The notes under the pieces were generated by a model. It made no database searches. It was not told where the DNA came from and saw only the letters and a program-made list of their open reading frames with translations. A DNA stretch of 5,643 nucleotides from DASRSE01 sp035656655. Lineage in GTDB: Bacteria; Planctomycetota; Planctomycetia; Pirellulales; DASRSE01. Where the stretch lies: positions 1-5,643 of the forward strand of contig DASRSE010000270.1 in the NCBI GenBank assembly GCA_035656655.1, given 5' to 3'. This document shows positions 1 through 5,641 of this stretch, in pieces (position 1 is the stretch's first letter; the number at the start of each line of letters is the position of its first letter). The position numbers and the translations under genes were made by a program.

Positions 1-368
1 TCGTCTATGGGGCCTCGATCGCCGGCGCCAGCAAATTCAACTTGGCGCAGCCGCTGACGCGCTATCGCGTTCATCAGGCCAACCAGTTCTTCGGCCGCAG
101 CCAAACGCATGCCGAGTCGGTCGACTATCGGCACAAGCTGGCGGTGAATCGCCTGTACGATTATCTGCTCAAACGGATTGGCTACAAGACGGACGAACTT
201 GTCGAATTGTGCCATGAGGAGTTTTTGACGATCGATCAGCCGACCTATCGCCAACTGCGCCGCTATTTGCGGATCGGATTTAAATCGCGCCAATCCTATT
301 CGCACAAGAAAAACATGTTCGCCGACATGATTCGACATTATTGGAAGGCGCGCAAACGAGCCGCTTGA
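1..368 (+). CDS. Family 2 glycosyltransferase, C-terminal part (5' end outside window)
   Basis: The reading frame is already open at the left edge (first full codon at base 3) and ends at TGA 366-368, giving about 121 visible residues. The segment SIAGASKFNLAQPLTRYRVHQAN resembles the region just after the catalytic core of GT2 (GT-A fold) glycosyltransferases, where a small-residue stretch leads to a PLxxYRxHxxN motif. A basic helical tail follows and ends in KARKRAA. The nucleotide-sugar binding site and DxD motif would lie upstream and cannot be checked. A TTG at 42 falls inside the conserved stretch and is not a credible start. The next gene is a second putative glycosyltransferase in the same direction, which fits a polysaccharide operon. 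Donor and acceptor sugars are unknown. The family call rests on a short C-terminal signature only. Confidence 0.78.
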   Translation, partial: VYGASIAGASKFNLAQPLTRYRVHQANQFFGRSQTHAESVDYRHKLAVNRLYDYLLKRIGYKTDELVELCHEEFLTIDQPTYRQLRRYLRIGFKSRQSYSHKKNMFADMIRHYWKARKRAA

Positions 369-409
369 AGCGGCCGACAGATTTCTCGCACTCGTACGGT
401 TCCCTTGCC

Positions 410-1222
410 ATGCTCCGCTCCGTTTGCACCTTGGCCGATCACCGCGCCTACGACGAACTGCTCGTGATGTTGAAGAGTTTGTCGCTCTTCGCGGATCTCG
501 AGCTGTTCGTCGGCTGCGATCGCGTCGTGGAGAGCCGCCTCCGAAACGAGCGGCTCCGCAATCCGTTGCGGCTGATCCCGTTCTTGCCGGAAAATCTGAC
601 GGTGAAGCAAGGAACGCCCGAGTTCATTCAATTGGTCAACCGCAAGGCCGACATTCTGGAGATTGCGCTCGAAGGGGCGGGCAATGCGCTCTTTGCCGAT
701 GCCGACCAACTATTCTTTGGGCCGCCCTGGGGCCTCGACCTGGAAACGCACGAAGTCTGCTTGTCGCGGCACATGATTCTCGAATCAGATGAGGCAAAGT
801 ATGGAAAATACAACGCCGGCTATCTGGCCGCCTCCAGCCGGAGATTTCCCGCGTGGTGGCGCGAGAAAACGAAAACTTCGAAATTCTACGAGCAGGCTTG
901 CTTAGACGACGCCGGCCAGGACTTTCGCGTGCAAGAGATCACGATGCACCATAATTTTGGCTGGTGGCGGTTGAATCAGTGTGATCCGAAGCGCAAATGG
1001 TGGCGGATCGACCTGCCCCATAAACCGCAGCGCCGCGAGCGGCTGGAAAAATTCCGCGTCGAGGCCGATCGCATCTTGTTTGACGAGCAGCCGCTAGTCA
1101 GCATCCATACGCACTTTTTAGATCGGCAAACGCGTTGCTACCAATCGACGAATCGGTTGGCCGTGGAACTGCTTGGCAAATCGACCGACGCGCGTCATCG
1201 CGAAATTTTGAGTTGGCTCTGA
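410..1222 (+). CDS. Putative GT-A-fold glycosyltransferase (DxD protein, GT8-like features)
   Basis: This is a 270-residue protein from ATG 410. The frame also offers TTG at 341 and at 365 (the latter overlapping the previous stop), but homology-like sequence begins near MLRSVCTLAD, so 410 is preferred although no clear Shine-Dalgarno precedes it. Features in order (ATG numbering) are an N-terminal strand-like VCTLAD followed by LFVGCD, LFADADQLFFGPP with a DxD at 97-99, KYNAGYLA with NAG at 135-137, YEQACLDD near 161-167, HHNFGWW near 180-186, and VSIHTHF near 231-236. A DxD, then NAG, then an acidic/Q site and a late histidine is the usual order in metal-dependent GT-A enzymes such as GT8, where the late His can complete metal binding. 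No signal peptide or membrane segment is visible, so it is probably cytoplasmic. The precise family is not recognised, and the glycosyltransferase role is inferred from motifs and neighbours. Confidence 0.72.
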   Translation: MLRSVCTLADHRAYDELLVMLKSLSLFADLELFVGCDRVVESRLRNERLRNPLRLIPFLPENLTVKQGTPEFIQLVNRKADILEIALEGAGNALFADADQLFFGPPWGLDLETHEVCLSRHMILESDEAKYGKYNAGYLAASSRRFPAWWREKTKTSKFYEQACLDDAGQDFRVQEITMHHNFGWWRLNQCDPKRKWWRIDLPHKPQRRERLEKFRVEADRILFDEQPLVSIHTHFLDRQTRCYQSTNRLAVELLGKSTDARHREILSWL

Positions 1223-1306
1223 GTCCACCGGCAACAGATCGCGCGCGACCGGCCAGCCGAATCGCAACCGCCGCGCCGGACCTCCCAGCCGCGAAAGAAC
1301 GAGCGC

Positions 1307-2383
1307 ATGATTCACATTCTCGAAGTTCCGGATGAATTTCGTCAGCCCTTCCCGTTTCCTTATCCGGGGCACCAGCGCGGGCCGCTGGCCGAAGAGTTCG
1401 TCCATCGTTTTTTGTTGGAACATGCTGCGCAGGAAAGGCTCGATCGGAGTTGCGGCAGCCGGTTTCGCTCGCCGAGCGAGAGCGACTCTGCAGCGGCCGC
1501 CGCGGACTGGGTCTATGTACCGGTCTACTGGACCAGTTACAGCGTGCTCCGCCCGCGGATCCGCGGTCTGCGGCGATTGTTTGGGCATCCGTGGGATCAG
1601 CGGCTTCGCAAATTCTTGCGTGGCGCGTTGCAACCCGGGGTTCGATATTGCACGTTGTCGATGCACGACAACGGCTTGCGGCAGCGCGGGCGCTTTATAC
1701 CGCCGGTTCCCATTCTGGAGTTTAGCTGTGGTGGCTGCGGCGATATTCCTCTGCCGCTGCTCTGCGATCCGCATCCTGCCTTGAACTTGCCGCGCGACAT
1801 CCGCGCATCGTTTCTGGGTCTGATCAAAGATTCGCCCGAGCCGTACCCATGCCGCGAAGCGATGGTGGCCGCGCTCGCTGGCAAAGCAGAGTATCGCGTC
1901 GAACATGTGCCCAACGATTGGGGTTCGACCGATCCCAACCGGCTGCAAAAAAAAACTCGCATGTTTGTCGAAGCCCTGTCGCGATCGGTATTCGCCCTTT
2001 GCCCGCGGGGCTATGGGAAAACGTCGTTTCGGATGTATGAGGCGCTGCAACTCGGCTGCATTCCGGTTTATATCTATGACGAGCCGTGGCTTCCTTATAC
2101 CGACGTGCTCGATTGGAGCGAGTTTGCGGTGTTGGTTCCCTTGGCGGAGGCCAGCGGGCTGCACGAGATTTTAAGCGCCCACACGGCCGCCGACATCCGC
2201 CGCAAACAAGAGGCGATTCGCGACCTGTATCCGCAATACTTCACGTTTCCGGCGATGGCTCGCCAACTGCTGCGCTATTTGTCAGCGCCCTCTTTGACGA
2301 CGGCTGCGATTCCTCCCATGAAATCGATGCAAAAGGGGGCCCAACCCGATGGGATTGCGGAAACGGTTCGTCGCTTGGTTTAA
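1307..2383 (+). CDS. Exostosin-family glycosyltransferase (GT47-like)
   Basis: This 358-residue protein matches the exostosin domain over almost its whole length. It starts with IHILEVPDEF, close to the family's first strand. ADWVYVPVYWTSY (about 66-78) corresponds to the 'A-D-x-x-x-V-P' segment, and MHDNGL (119-124) and DIPLPLL (146-152) mark the middle. The hallmark C-terminal nucleotide-sugar site is clear: SRSVFALCPRGYGKTSFRMYEAL (225-247), then LGCIPVYIYDEPWLPY (249-264) and LDWSEFAVLVP (268-278). ATG 1307 is the first possible start after the previous stop in this frame, with weak purine-rich sequence (GAAAG at 1293-1297) ahead of it. Exostosins include heparan-sulfate polymerases in animals, while bacterial members are scattered in surface-polysaccharide loci. 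No membrane anchor is visible. Its 3' end overlaps the methyltransferase gene by 35 bp. An A9 run lies at 1947-1955, with the frame intact on both sides. Sugar specificity is unknown. Confidence 0.9.
   Translation: MIHILEVPDEFRQPFPFPYPGHQRGPLAEEFVHRFLLEHAAQERLDRSCGSRFRSPSESDSAAAAADWVYVPVYWTSYSVLRPRIRGLRRLFGHPWDQRLRKFLRGALQPGVRYCTLSMHDNGLRQRGRFIPPVPILEFSCGGCGDIPLPLLCDPHPALNLPRDIRASFLGLIKDSPEPYPCREAMVAALAGKAEYRVEHVPNDWGSTDPNRLQKKTRMFVEALSRSVFALCPRGYGKTSFRMYEALQLGCIPVYIYDEPWLPYTDVLDWSEFAVLVPLAEASGLHEILSAHTAADIRRKQEAIRDLYPQYFTFPAMARQLLRYLSAPSLTTAAIPPMKSMQKGAQPDGIAETVRRLV
2334..2339 (+). promoter_or_regulatory. Ribosome binding site for the FkbM methyltransferase gene
   Basis: AGGGGG lies 9 nt before ATG 2349, inside the end of the exostosin gene. 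It supports this start for the methyltransferase and means the 35-bp overlap is real rather than a start-calling artefact. Ribosomes finishing the exostosin reading frame would pass over this site, so the two genes are probably translationally coupled. Confidence 0.65.
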
Positions 2384-3329
2384 CGCGCGCTGGCGGCCGA
2401 CTCGGAACTATCGCCTCGGTTCGGCGACGCTCCTCTTGCCCCACGACCATGCGTTGCCCTTCTATCGATCGCACTGGCAGTGGTACGATCGGCCGCTGGA
2501 AATCATCGCCGCCGCGCTGCGCCAGCGCGATTCGGGTTTTTGTGCGATTGATATCGGTGCGAACGTGGGCGATACCGCCGCGCTGCTCAACCTCGGCGGC
2601 CGCACGCCCGTTCTGTGCATTGAGGGCGACCCGGCCTATCAGTCCTTCCTCGAACACAATGCGCAATTGCTCGGGCCGCACATCGAGCTGGAAAAATGCT
2701 TTGTCGGCGACCGTGAGGGTTCGGTCGCGGCCAATCGACTCGACCGGCTCTCCGGCACGACCACCATCGCCCCCAGGGAAGCAGGGCGGGCCGACCCCTT
2801 GCCGGTCGAGGCTCTGCCGGCTGAGGCATCGCCGACCGCTGGATTGGATCGTCGTTCATCAAACGGAACGATCGCGATCCGCCGGTTGGAGACGATTTTG
2901 ACCGCGCATCCGCGGTTCGCGCAGCCGCAGCTTATCAAGCTGGATACCGACGGCTACGACTTTCCGATTCTGTTGGCCCATCGCGAATTTCTCGCGGCCC
3001 GGCGGCCGGCCCTGTTTTTTGAATACATGGTCGAAACGGCGGCGGCGGATGCGGAAGCATTGCGCTGCATGCAGGCCTTGCAACAAAGCGGCTACGAGCA
3101 GTTCTTGGTGTTCGATAATTTCGGCAATTTTCTGATCACGGTGCGCGACCCGGCTCAATTTGCGGATCTCAATCAGTTCTTGCTCAGCCATTGCGCCTTC
3201 GATCGCGCGATCTATTATTTTGACGTGTGCGCACTCACGCCCGATCAGGCGGAAATCGGCGATGCGATCCGAGCGGAAATCAAACGAGTCGTCGCCGAGA
3301 AACAAGCGACGAAAGCGCGGGCGCCGTGA
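2349..3329 (+). CDS. FkbM-family SAM-dependent methyltransferase
   Basis: This 326-residue protein is a class I methyltransferase. The SAM-binding motif I is AIDIGANVGDTAALL, with D68 and the glycine-rich loop G70-G74. The acidic residue after strand 2 is E92 in CIEGDP, followed by SFLEHNAQLLG, a typical FkbM spacing. IKLDTDGYDFPIL (196-208) is the FkbM signature usually seen as I-K-x-D-x-E/D-G-x-E/D. FFEY (223-226) follows as the next strand. FkbM enzymes transfer methyl groups from SAM to hydroxyls, and in glycan operons this often means O-methylation of a sugar. The stretch 141-172 is rich in Pro, Ala, Glu and Arg, looks like an added loop, and contains a 5-residue duplication. The start at 2349 is supported by AGGGGG upstream. 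It is the last gene of the plus-strand set and ends 3 nt from the stop of the opposing gene. The substrate is unknown. Confidence 0.92.
   Translation: MGLRKRFVAWFNARWRPTRNYRLGSATLLLPHDHALPFYRSHWQWYDRPLEIIAAALRQRDSGFCAIDIGANVGDTAALLNLGGRTPVLCIEGDPAYQSFLEHNAQLLGPHIELEKCFVGDREGSVAANRLDRLSGTTTIAPREAGRADPLPVEALPAEASPTAGLDRRSSNGTIAIRRLETILTAHPRFAQPQLIKLDTDGYDFPILLAHREFLAARRPALFFEYMVETAAADAEALRCMQALQQSGYEQFLVFDNFGNFLITVRDPAQFADLNQFLLSHCAFDRAIYYFDVCALTPDQAEIGDAIRAEIKRVVAEKQATKARAP
2799..2828 (+). repeat. 15-bp in-frame tandem duplication inside the methyltransferase gene
   Basis: Two adjacent 15-base units (2799-2813 and 2814-2828) match at 11 of 15 positions and encode LPVEA then LPAEA (residues 151-160). 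A weaker third copy, SPTAG, may follow. Because the unit is a multiple of three, the frame is kept. It sits in the Pro/Ala-rich segment between the core strands of the FkbM domain, so it probably lengthens a surface loop. Confidence 0.5.
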
Positions 3330-3332
3330 TTC

Positions 3333-3815
3333 TTACCCGCCGGCGGTCTCGGAAAAATCTTGCACAAGCCGGAAAAAGACTTCGCGGGTAACTTGCGCCG
3401 CCACGACTTGCCGCACGTCGCCCGGCAGCTTGCGATAGCGATCGAGCCGCAATTCGCCGCCGCGGCGGATGAGCAATTCATAGTAGCTCGTCCCCTCTTC
3501 GTCTTTTTGCGGGGGCATGGAGCGCATTTGGACGACGCATTGTTCGGCGTCGGCCTCCAACGCGCCGATCGTCTCGAGCAAATAAGAGACCTTGGCCGAC
3601 AACCGCGCGCTGAGCGATTTGAGTTCCTCTATCGAGGCCGAGGCGAGGGCCGGCGTCCGCAATCGGAACGATTCAAACGCGCATGCCAAGCTGTCGAGCG
3701 CGACGAGTTGGCATTCGAATTGCTGCACGCCAACGGTCAACGAGAGCGCCTGCGCGCCGGAGGAAAACGGAGCGAGACCGGACAATTCTTGTTTTACGAG
3801 ATCCTTCAGCGACAT
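3333..3815 (-). CDS. Conserved-looking hypothetical protein, 160 residues, function unknown
   Basis: I do not recognise this family. The reading frame runs from ATG at 3815 to TAA at 3335-3333 and is preceded by GGAG with 7-nt spacing, which supports it as a real gene. The protein starts MSLKDLVKQEL, has a beta-like segment (ALSLTVGVQQFECQLVAL, about 23-40), then a probable long helix or short coiled coil rich in Leu, Ser, Ala and Glu (about 61-92, ASIEELKSLSARLSAKVSYL). After a polar linker, MPPQKDEEGTSYYELLIRRG, comes a basic segment, LRLDRYRKLPGDVRQVVAAQ, and an amphipathic C-terminal helix, TREVFFRLVQDF. There is no signal peptide, membrane span or obvious catalytic motif, so it is probably a soluble cytoplasmic protein, perhaps structural or an adaptor. 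It lies downstream of spoVR on the same strand, but 283 bp away, so shared expression is uncertain. The overlapping plus-strand reading frame (3360-3869) is judged a shadow because it has no plausible family features. Confidence 0.72.
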   Translation of the reverse strand: MSLKDLVKQELSGLAPFSSGAQALSLTVGVQQFECQLVALDSLACAFESFRLRTPALASASIEELKSLSARLSAKVSYLLETIGALEADAEQCVVQMRSMPPQKDEEGTSYYELLIRRGGELRLDRYRKLPGDVRQVVAAQVTREVFFRLVQDFSETAGG

Positions 3816-3822
3816 GACTCAA

Positions 3823-3826
3823 CTCC
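3823..3826 (-). promoter_or_regulatory. Ribosome binding site of the 160-residue hypothetical gene
   Basis: On the minus strand GGAG sits 7 nt before ATG 3815, within the purine-rich string GGCGGAGTTGAG. This spacing is standard. It is the main evidence that the minus-strand frame, not the overlapping plus-strand frame, is the gene here. Confidence 0.55.
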
Positions 3827-3832
3827 GCCTCG

Positions 3833-3844
3833 CTCGGGCCCGAG
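3833..3844. repeat. 12-bp perfect palindrome upstream of the hypothetical gene
   Basis: CTCGGGCCCGAG is a perfect inverted repeat 17 bp upstream of ATG 3815. As RNA it could form only a short stem with a GGCC loop. As DNA it could be an operator for a dimeric regulator. In GC-rich DNA such palindromes also arise by chance, so a role is only suggested by its position. Confidence 0.3.
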
Positions 3845-3965
3845 GGTTTTCAGGGCCGCTTTTGCCTAGCAGCCTGTTGGAAACGGCCCGCGTTGGCAAT
3901 CTTCGACGTCGCCGCGAGCAGAGCCCAACTCCGCATGGGTCCGAATGCTAAGAAAAAGTACACGC

Positions 3966-3995
3966 AACATAGGTGCAAATTTGATTCCACATCAA
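3966..3995 (-). promoter_or_regulatory. Weak sigma-70-like promoter candidate for the hypothetical gene
   Basis: On the minus strand TTGATG (3995-3990) and TATGTT (3971-3966) are separated by 18 nt. Each matches four of six consensus positions. They lie in the most AT-rich part of the gap and point toward the 160-residue gene, but would leave a leader of about 140 nt. This is a weak candidate only. Confidence 0.2.
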
Positions 3996-4072
3996 GTTAC
4001 AAGTTAGTCTGGCCTCTGCAGCCCTCGGTCTTGATCCCGCGCTGCCAGTGTTCGTGCTTCACTCGTTCAATC

Positions 4073-4120
4073 TGCCCGCTGCTTAATCCGCTCGCTGCTC
4101 AATCAGCTCGCTGCTTGATC
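4073..4120. repeat. 16-bp tandem repeat, three copies, overlapping the 3' end of spoVR
   Basis: Three contiguous 16-base units occupy 4073-4088, 4089-4104 and 4105-4120. Each pair matches at 13 of 16 positions, and the shared core is CGCTGCT followed by an ATC-ending tail. Read on the spoVR strand the units are GATCAAGCAGCGAGCT, GATTGAGCAGCGAGCG and GATTAAGCAGCGGGCA. A degenerate fourth, GATTGAACGAGTGAAG, may follow at 4072-4057. The first unit encodes the last residues IKQRA of SpoVR, and the stop codon TGA lies in the second. The length is not a multiple of three, so each extra copy shifts frame. Confidence 0.65.
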
Positions 4121-5625
4121 TGCGAGACGGTGTGTTCTTTGCCGTCGAACGACAGCACGGTCGGCGCCTCGTCCAACATGGTTTCAATATGGACCGGCCG
4201 GGTCCACAGCCGGTGCAGGTTCATCAACGTATCTTTCGCGTAGCCTGTCTTTAGTTCGACGCCATTGTAAGTGTGTTCGAGGAAAAGCTCGCCCCGGTTC
4301 TTGTAGTTCGCATCGCGGATGGCGATGAGCGGGCGTCCGGCGTTCGTCAAGTTGAACAACAGCCGTTGCTTGACCTCGGGAAAGGCGCGGCTTTCAATCT
4401 CGTATTGATCGGCGTCTTTGTTGAAACCGAACGAAAAGAGCTTGTGCTGGCGACAAAAATCGAGCGTCAGAAACGTATCGATGAACGTCAGATCGTTATA
4501 GATTTTGCGAACTTCAAAGATCTTTTGCCGGCCAAGGCCGGTCTCTTTTTCCCAATCGCGCTTCGCGACCAGATCGTCGCATTCATCGTAATCTTTGCCA
4601 AACCGGCCGGTATTCCAGCGATATTCGATGTCGCGGAACAACTCAATCCCGATCTTGTACGGATTCAGGCGGGTCGGCGAGCTGGCCATCGTGCCCGAGT
4701 GGTGATCGGCATAGTTCACCACGTCGGCCGCCTCGAGCCCTTGGCGGGTCATGATGGTCGAATGCCAAAAGCTGGCCCAGCCTTCGTTCATGATTTTGGT
4801 CTGGGCTTGCGGGGCAAAATAATACGCCTCATTGCGGACGATCGAGAGGACGTCGGCCTGCCATGGTTTCAGGGGCGCATGCTCCAGCATGAAAAGCATC
4901 ACGTCGCGCTGCGGTTCGGCCGGAAAACGGTTGTTCTGCGCCTGGCTCTGTTTAAGCGATTCGCGTTCAGCCGCCAGTGCGCCCGGCGGATTGATATAGC
5001 CCTCCATGTAGTCTTTCGCGGCGAAGCGGCCGGGCTGCGTCTCGAGCGGATCTTCCTCGGGATGGTTAAAGTCGTAACGGCTCGGTTCTTCGCGCCGCTT
5101 GATAAATGGCAGGTGCAAGTCGATCAAGTCCTCAATGCTAAGACACGCATCGATGAAATTCTCGACTTCCTCCACCCCGAAGCGGTCCATGTATTGGCGC
5201 ACGCGATTGCCGTGATTGGCCATCTCGTCCATCATCTTGCGGCTGGTGCAGCTAAACCAATGGTTGTTTTTGAAAAAGTCGCAATGGCCGTAGACGTGGG
5301 CCATGACCAATTTCTGGTCGGTCAAGGCATTGGAGCGCATCAAATAGGCGTAGCACGGATTGTTGTTGATTACCAATTCATAAATCTTCGACAACCCGTA
5401 GTCGTAGCTTTTGGAAAGTTGCTCGTACTCCATGCCGAACCGCCAATGCGGATAGCGGGTGGGAAATCCGCCGTATGCGGCGACTTCGTTCAATTGATCC
5501 GCATCCACCACCTCGAACACGGTCGGAAAAAAATCGAGCCCATAATCGCGCGCGTAATCCTCCATTTGGACCTGCACGTCCGATAGATAACTTGGCAGCC
5601 GTTCGAAATAATTAGCAGTAGACAT
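4099..5625 (-). CDS. spoVR: SpoVR / YcgB family protein
   Basis: This 508-residue protein is full length for the SpoVR family (about 500 residues). Recognisable blocks include GLDFFPTVFEVV (29-40), YPHWRFGMEYEQL (58-70), YELVINNNPCYAYLM (82-96), MAHVYGHCDFFKNN (108-121), KIMNEGWASFWHSTIM (277-292), NPYKIGIELFRDIEYRWNTGRFG (321-343) and DLTFIDTFLTLDFC (378-391). The His/Asp pattern H110-x3-H114-x-D116 together with NEGWAxxxxH (E281, H288) and H308-H309 looks like a metal site, although no enzyme activity is established for the family. SpoVR was named for a Bacillus sporulation cortex defect. In many non-sporulating bacteria its relatives occur near the PrkA/YeaG kinase and YeaH (DUF444) genes and are linked to stress and stationary phase. 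Those partners would have to lie beyond 5643, which the window cannot show. The start at 5625 matches the usual N-terminus and has AGAGGT upstream. The final six residues are encoded by the local tandem repeat. Confidence 0.97.
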   Translation of the reverse strand: MSTANYFERLPSYLSDVQVQMEDYARDYGLDFFPTVFEVVDADQLNEVAAYGGFPTRYPHWRFGMEYEQLSKSYDYGLSKIYELVINNNPCYAYLMRSNALTDQKLVMAHVYGHCDFFKNNHWFSCTSRKMMDEMANHGNRVRQYMDRFGVEEVENFIDACLSIEDLIDLHLPFIKRREEPSRYDFNHPEEDPLETQPGRFAAKDYMEGYINPPGALAAERESLKQSQAQNNRFPAEPQRDVMLFMLEHAPLKPWQADVLSIVRNEAYYFAPQAQTKIMNEGWASFWHSTIMTRQGLEAADVVNYADHHSGTMASSPTRLNPYKIGIELFRDIEYRWNTGRFGKDYDECDDLVAKRDWEKETGLGRQKIFEVRKIYNDLTFIDTFLTLDFCRQHKLFSFGFNKDADQYEIESRAFPEVKQRLLFNLTNAGRPLIAIRDANYKNRGELFLEHTYNGVELKTGYAKDTLMNLHRLWTRPVHIETMLDEAPTVLSFDGKEHTVSQIKQRAD

Positions 5626-5635
5626 TTTCGGGCAG

Positions 5636-5641
5636 ACCTCT
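5636..5641 (-). promoter_or_regulatory. Ribosome binding site of spoVR
   Basis: On the minus strand AGAGGT lies 10 nt before ATG 5625. It also forms the middle of GCAGAGGTCTGC, a near-palindrome at the window edge. The spacing is slightly long but acceptable, and the start is independently supported by the family N-terminus. Confidence 0.45.

Larger units (their letters stand above)
3816..4098. other. Intergenic region between spoVR and the hypothetical gene
   Basis: These 283 bp carry no convincing gene. From low to high coordinates they hold the hypothetical gene's Shine-Dalgarno, a 12-bp palindrome, a mostly unremarkable stretch, a more AT-rich part (about 3945-4010) with a weak promoter-like pair on the minus strand, and most of a 16-bp tandem repeat that runs into the end of spoVR. 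I see no convincing hairpin plus T-run terminator for spoVR. Short plus-strand reading frames across the region have no family features. Confidence 0.6.

Noticed and set aside
516..523. GCGATCGC, the cyanobacterial HIP1 octamer
   Set aside because: I noticed only this copy by eye, so there is no sign of the over-representation that marks cyanobacterial genomes.
1220..1306. Possible TGA readthrough fusing the DxD transferase to the exostosin (same frame, no other stop in the gap)
   Set aside because: The 28 codons between stop and ATG encode an Arg/Pro/Gln-rich string unlike a protein linker conserved in either family, and both proteins look complete. An 84-bp stop-free gap in GC-rich DNA is not surprising.
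1118..2164. 348-codon open frame on the minus strand opposite the exostosin gene
   Set aside because: The plus strand carries the clear exostosin motifs over the same stretch, and the antisense product is Arg/Pro/Gln-rich without recognisable domains.
3360..3869. 169-codon plus-strand frame opposite the 160-residue hypothetical gene
   Set aside because: It starts at a weak codon without a Shine-Dalgarno and has an Arg-rich, shadow-like composition, while the minus-strand frame has an ATG with well-spaced GGAG.
3867..3883. TAGCAGCCTGTTGGAAA, reminiscent of an insertion-sequence end
   Set aside because: No matching inverted copy, transposase fragment or target duplication is visible in the window, so the resemblance alone does not support a mobile element.
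3853..3889. Inverted repeat GGGCCG / CGGCCC as a possible hairpin terminator
   Set aside because: The arms are only 6 bp with a 25-nt loop, and no T-run follows at the right place on either strand.
4057..4120. CRISPR-like array
   Set aside because: The units are 16 bp, directly adjacent and degenerate, with no spacers and no cas genes; this is a simple tandem repeat.
4273..5586. 437-codon open frame on the plus strand opposite spoVR
   Set aside because: It lies wholly antisense to a confidently identified SpoVR gene, shows no family motifs, and is the kind of long shadow frame expected in GC-rich coding DNA with strong codon bias.
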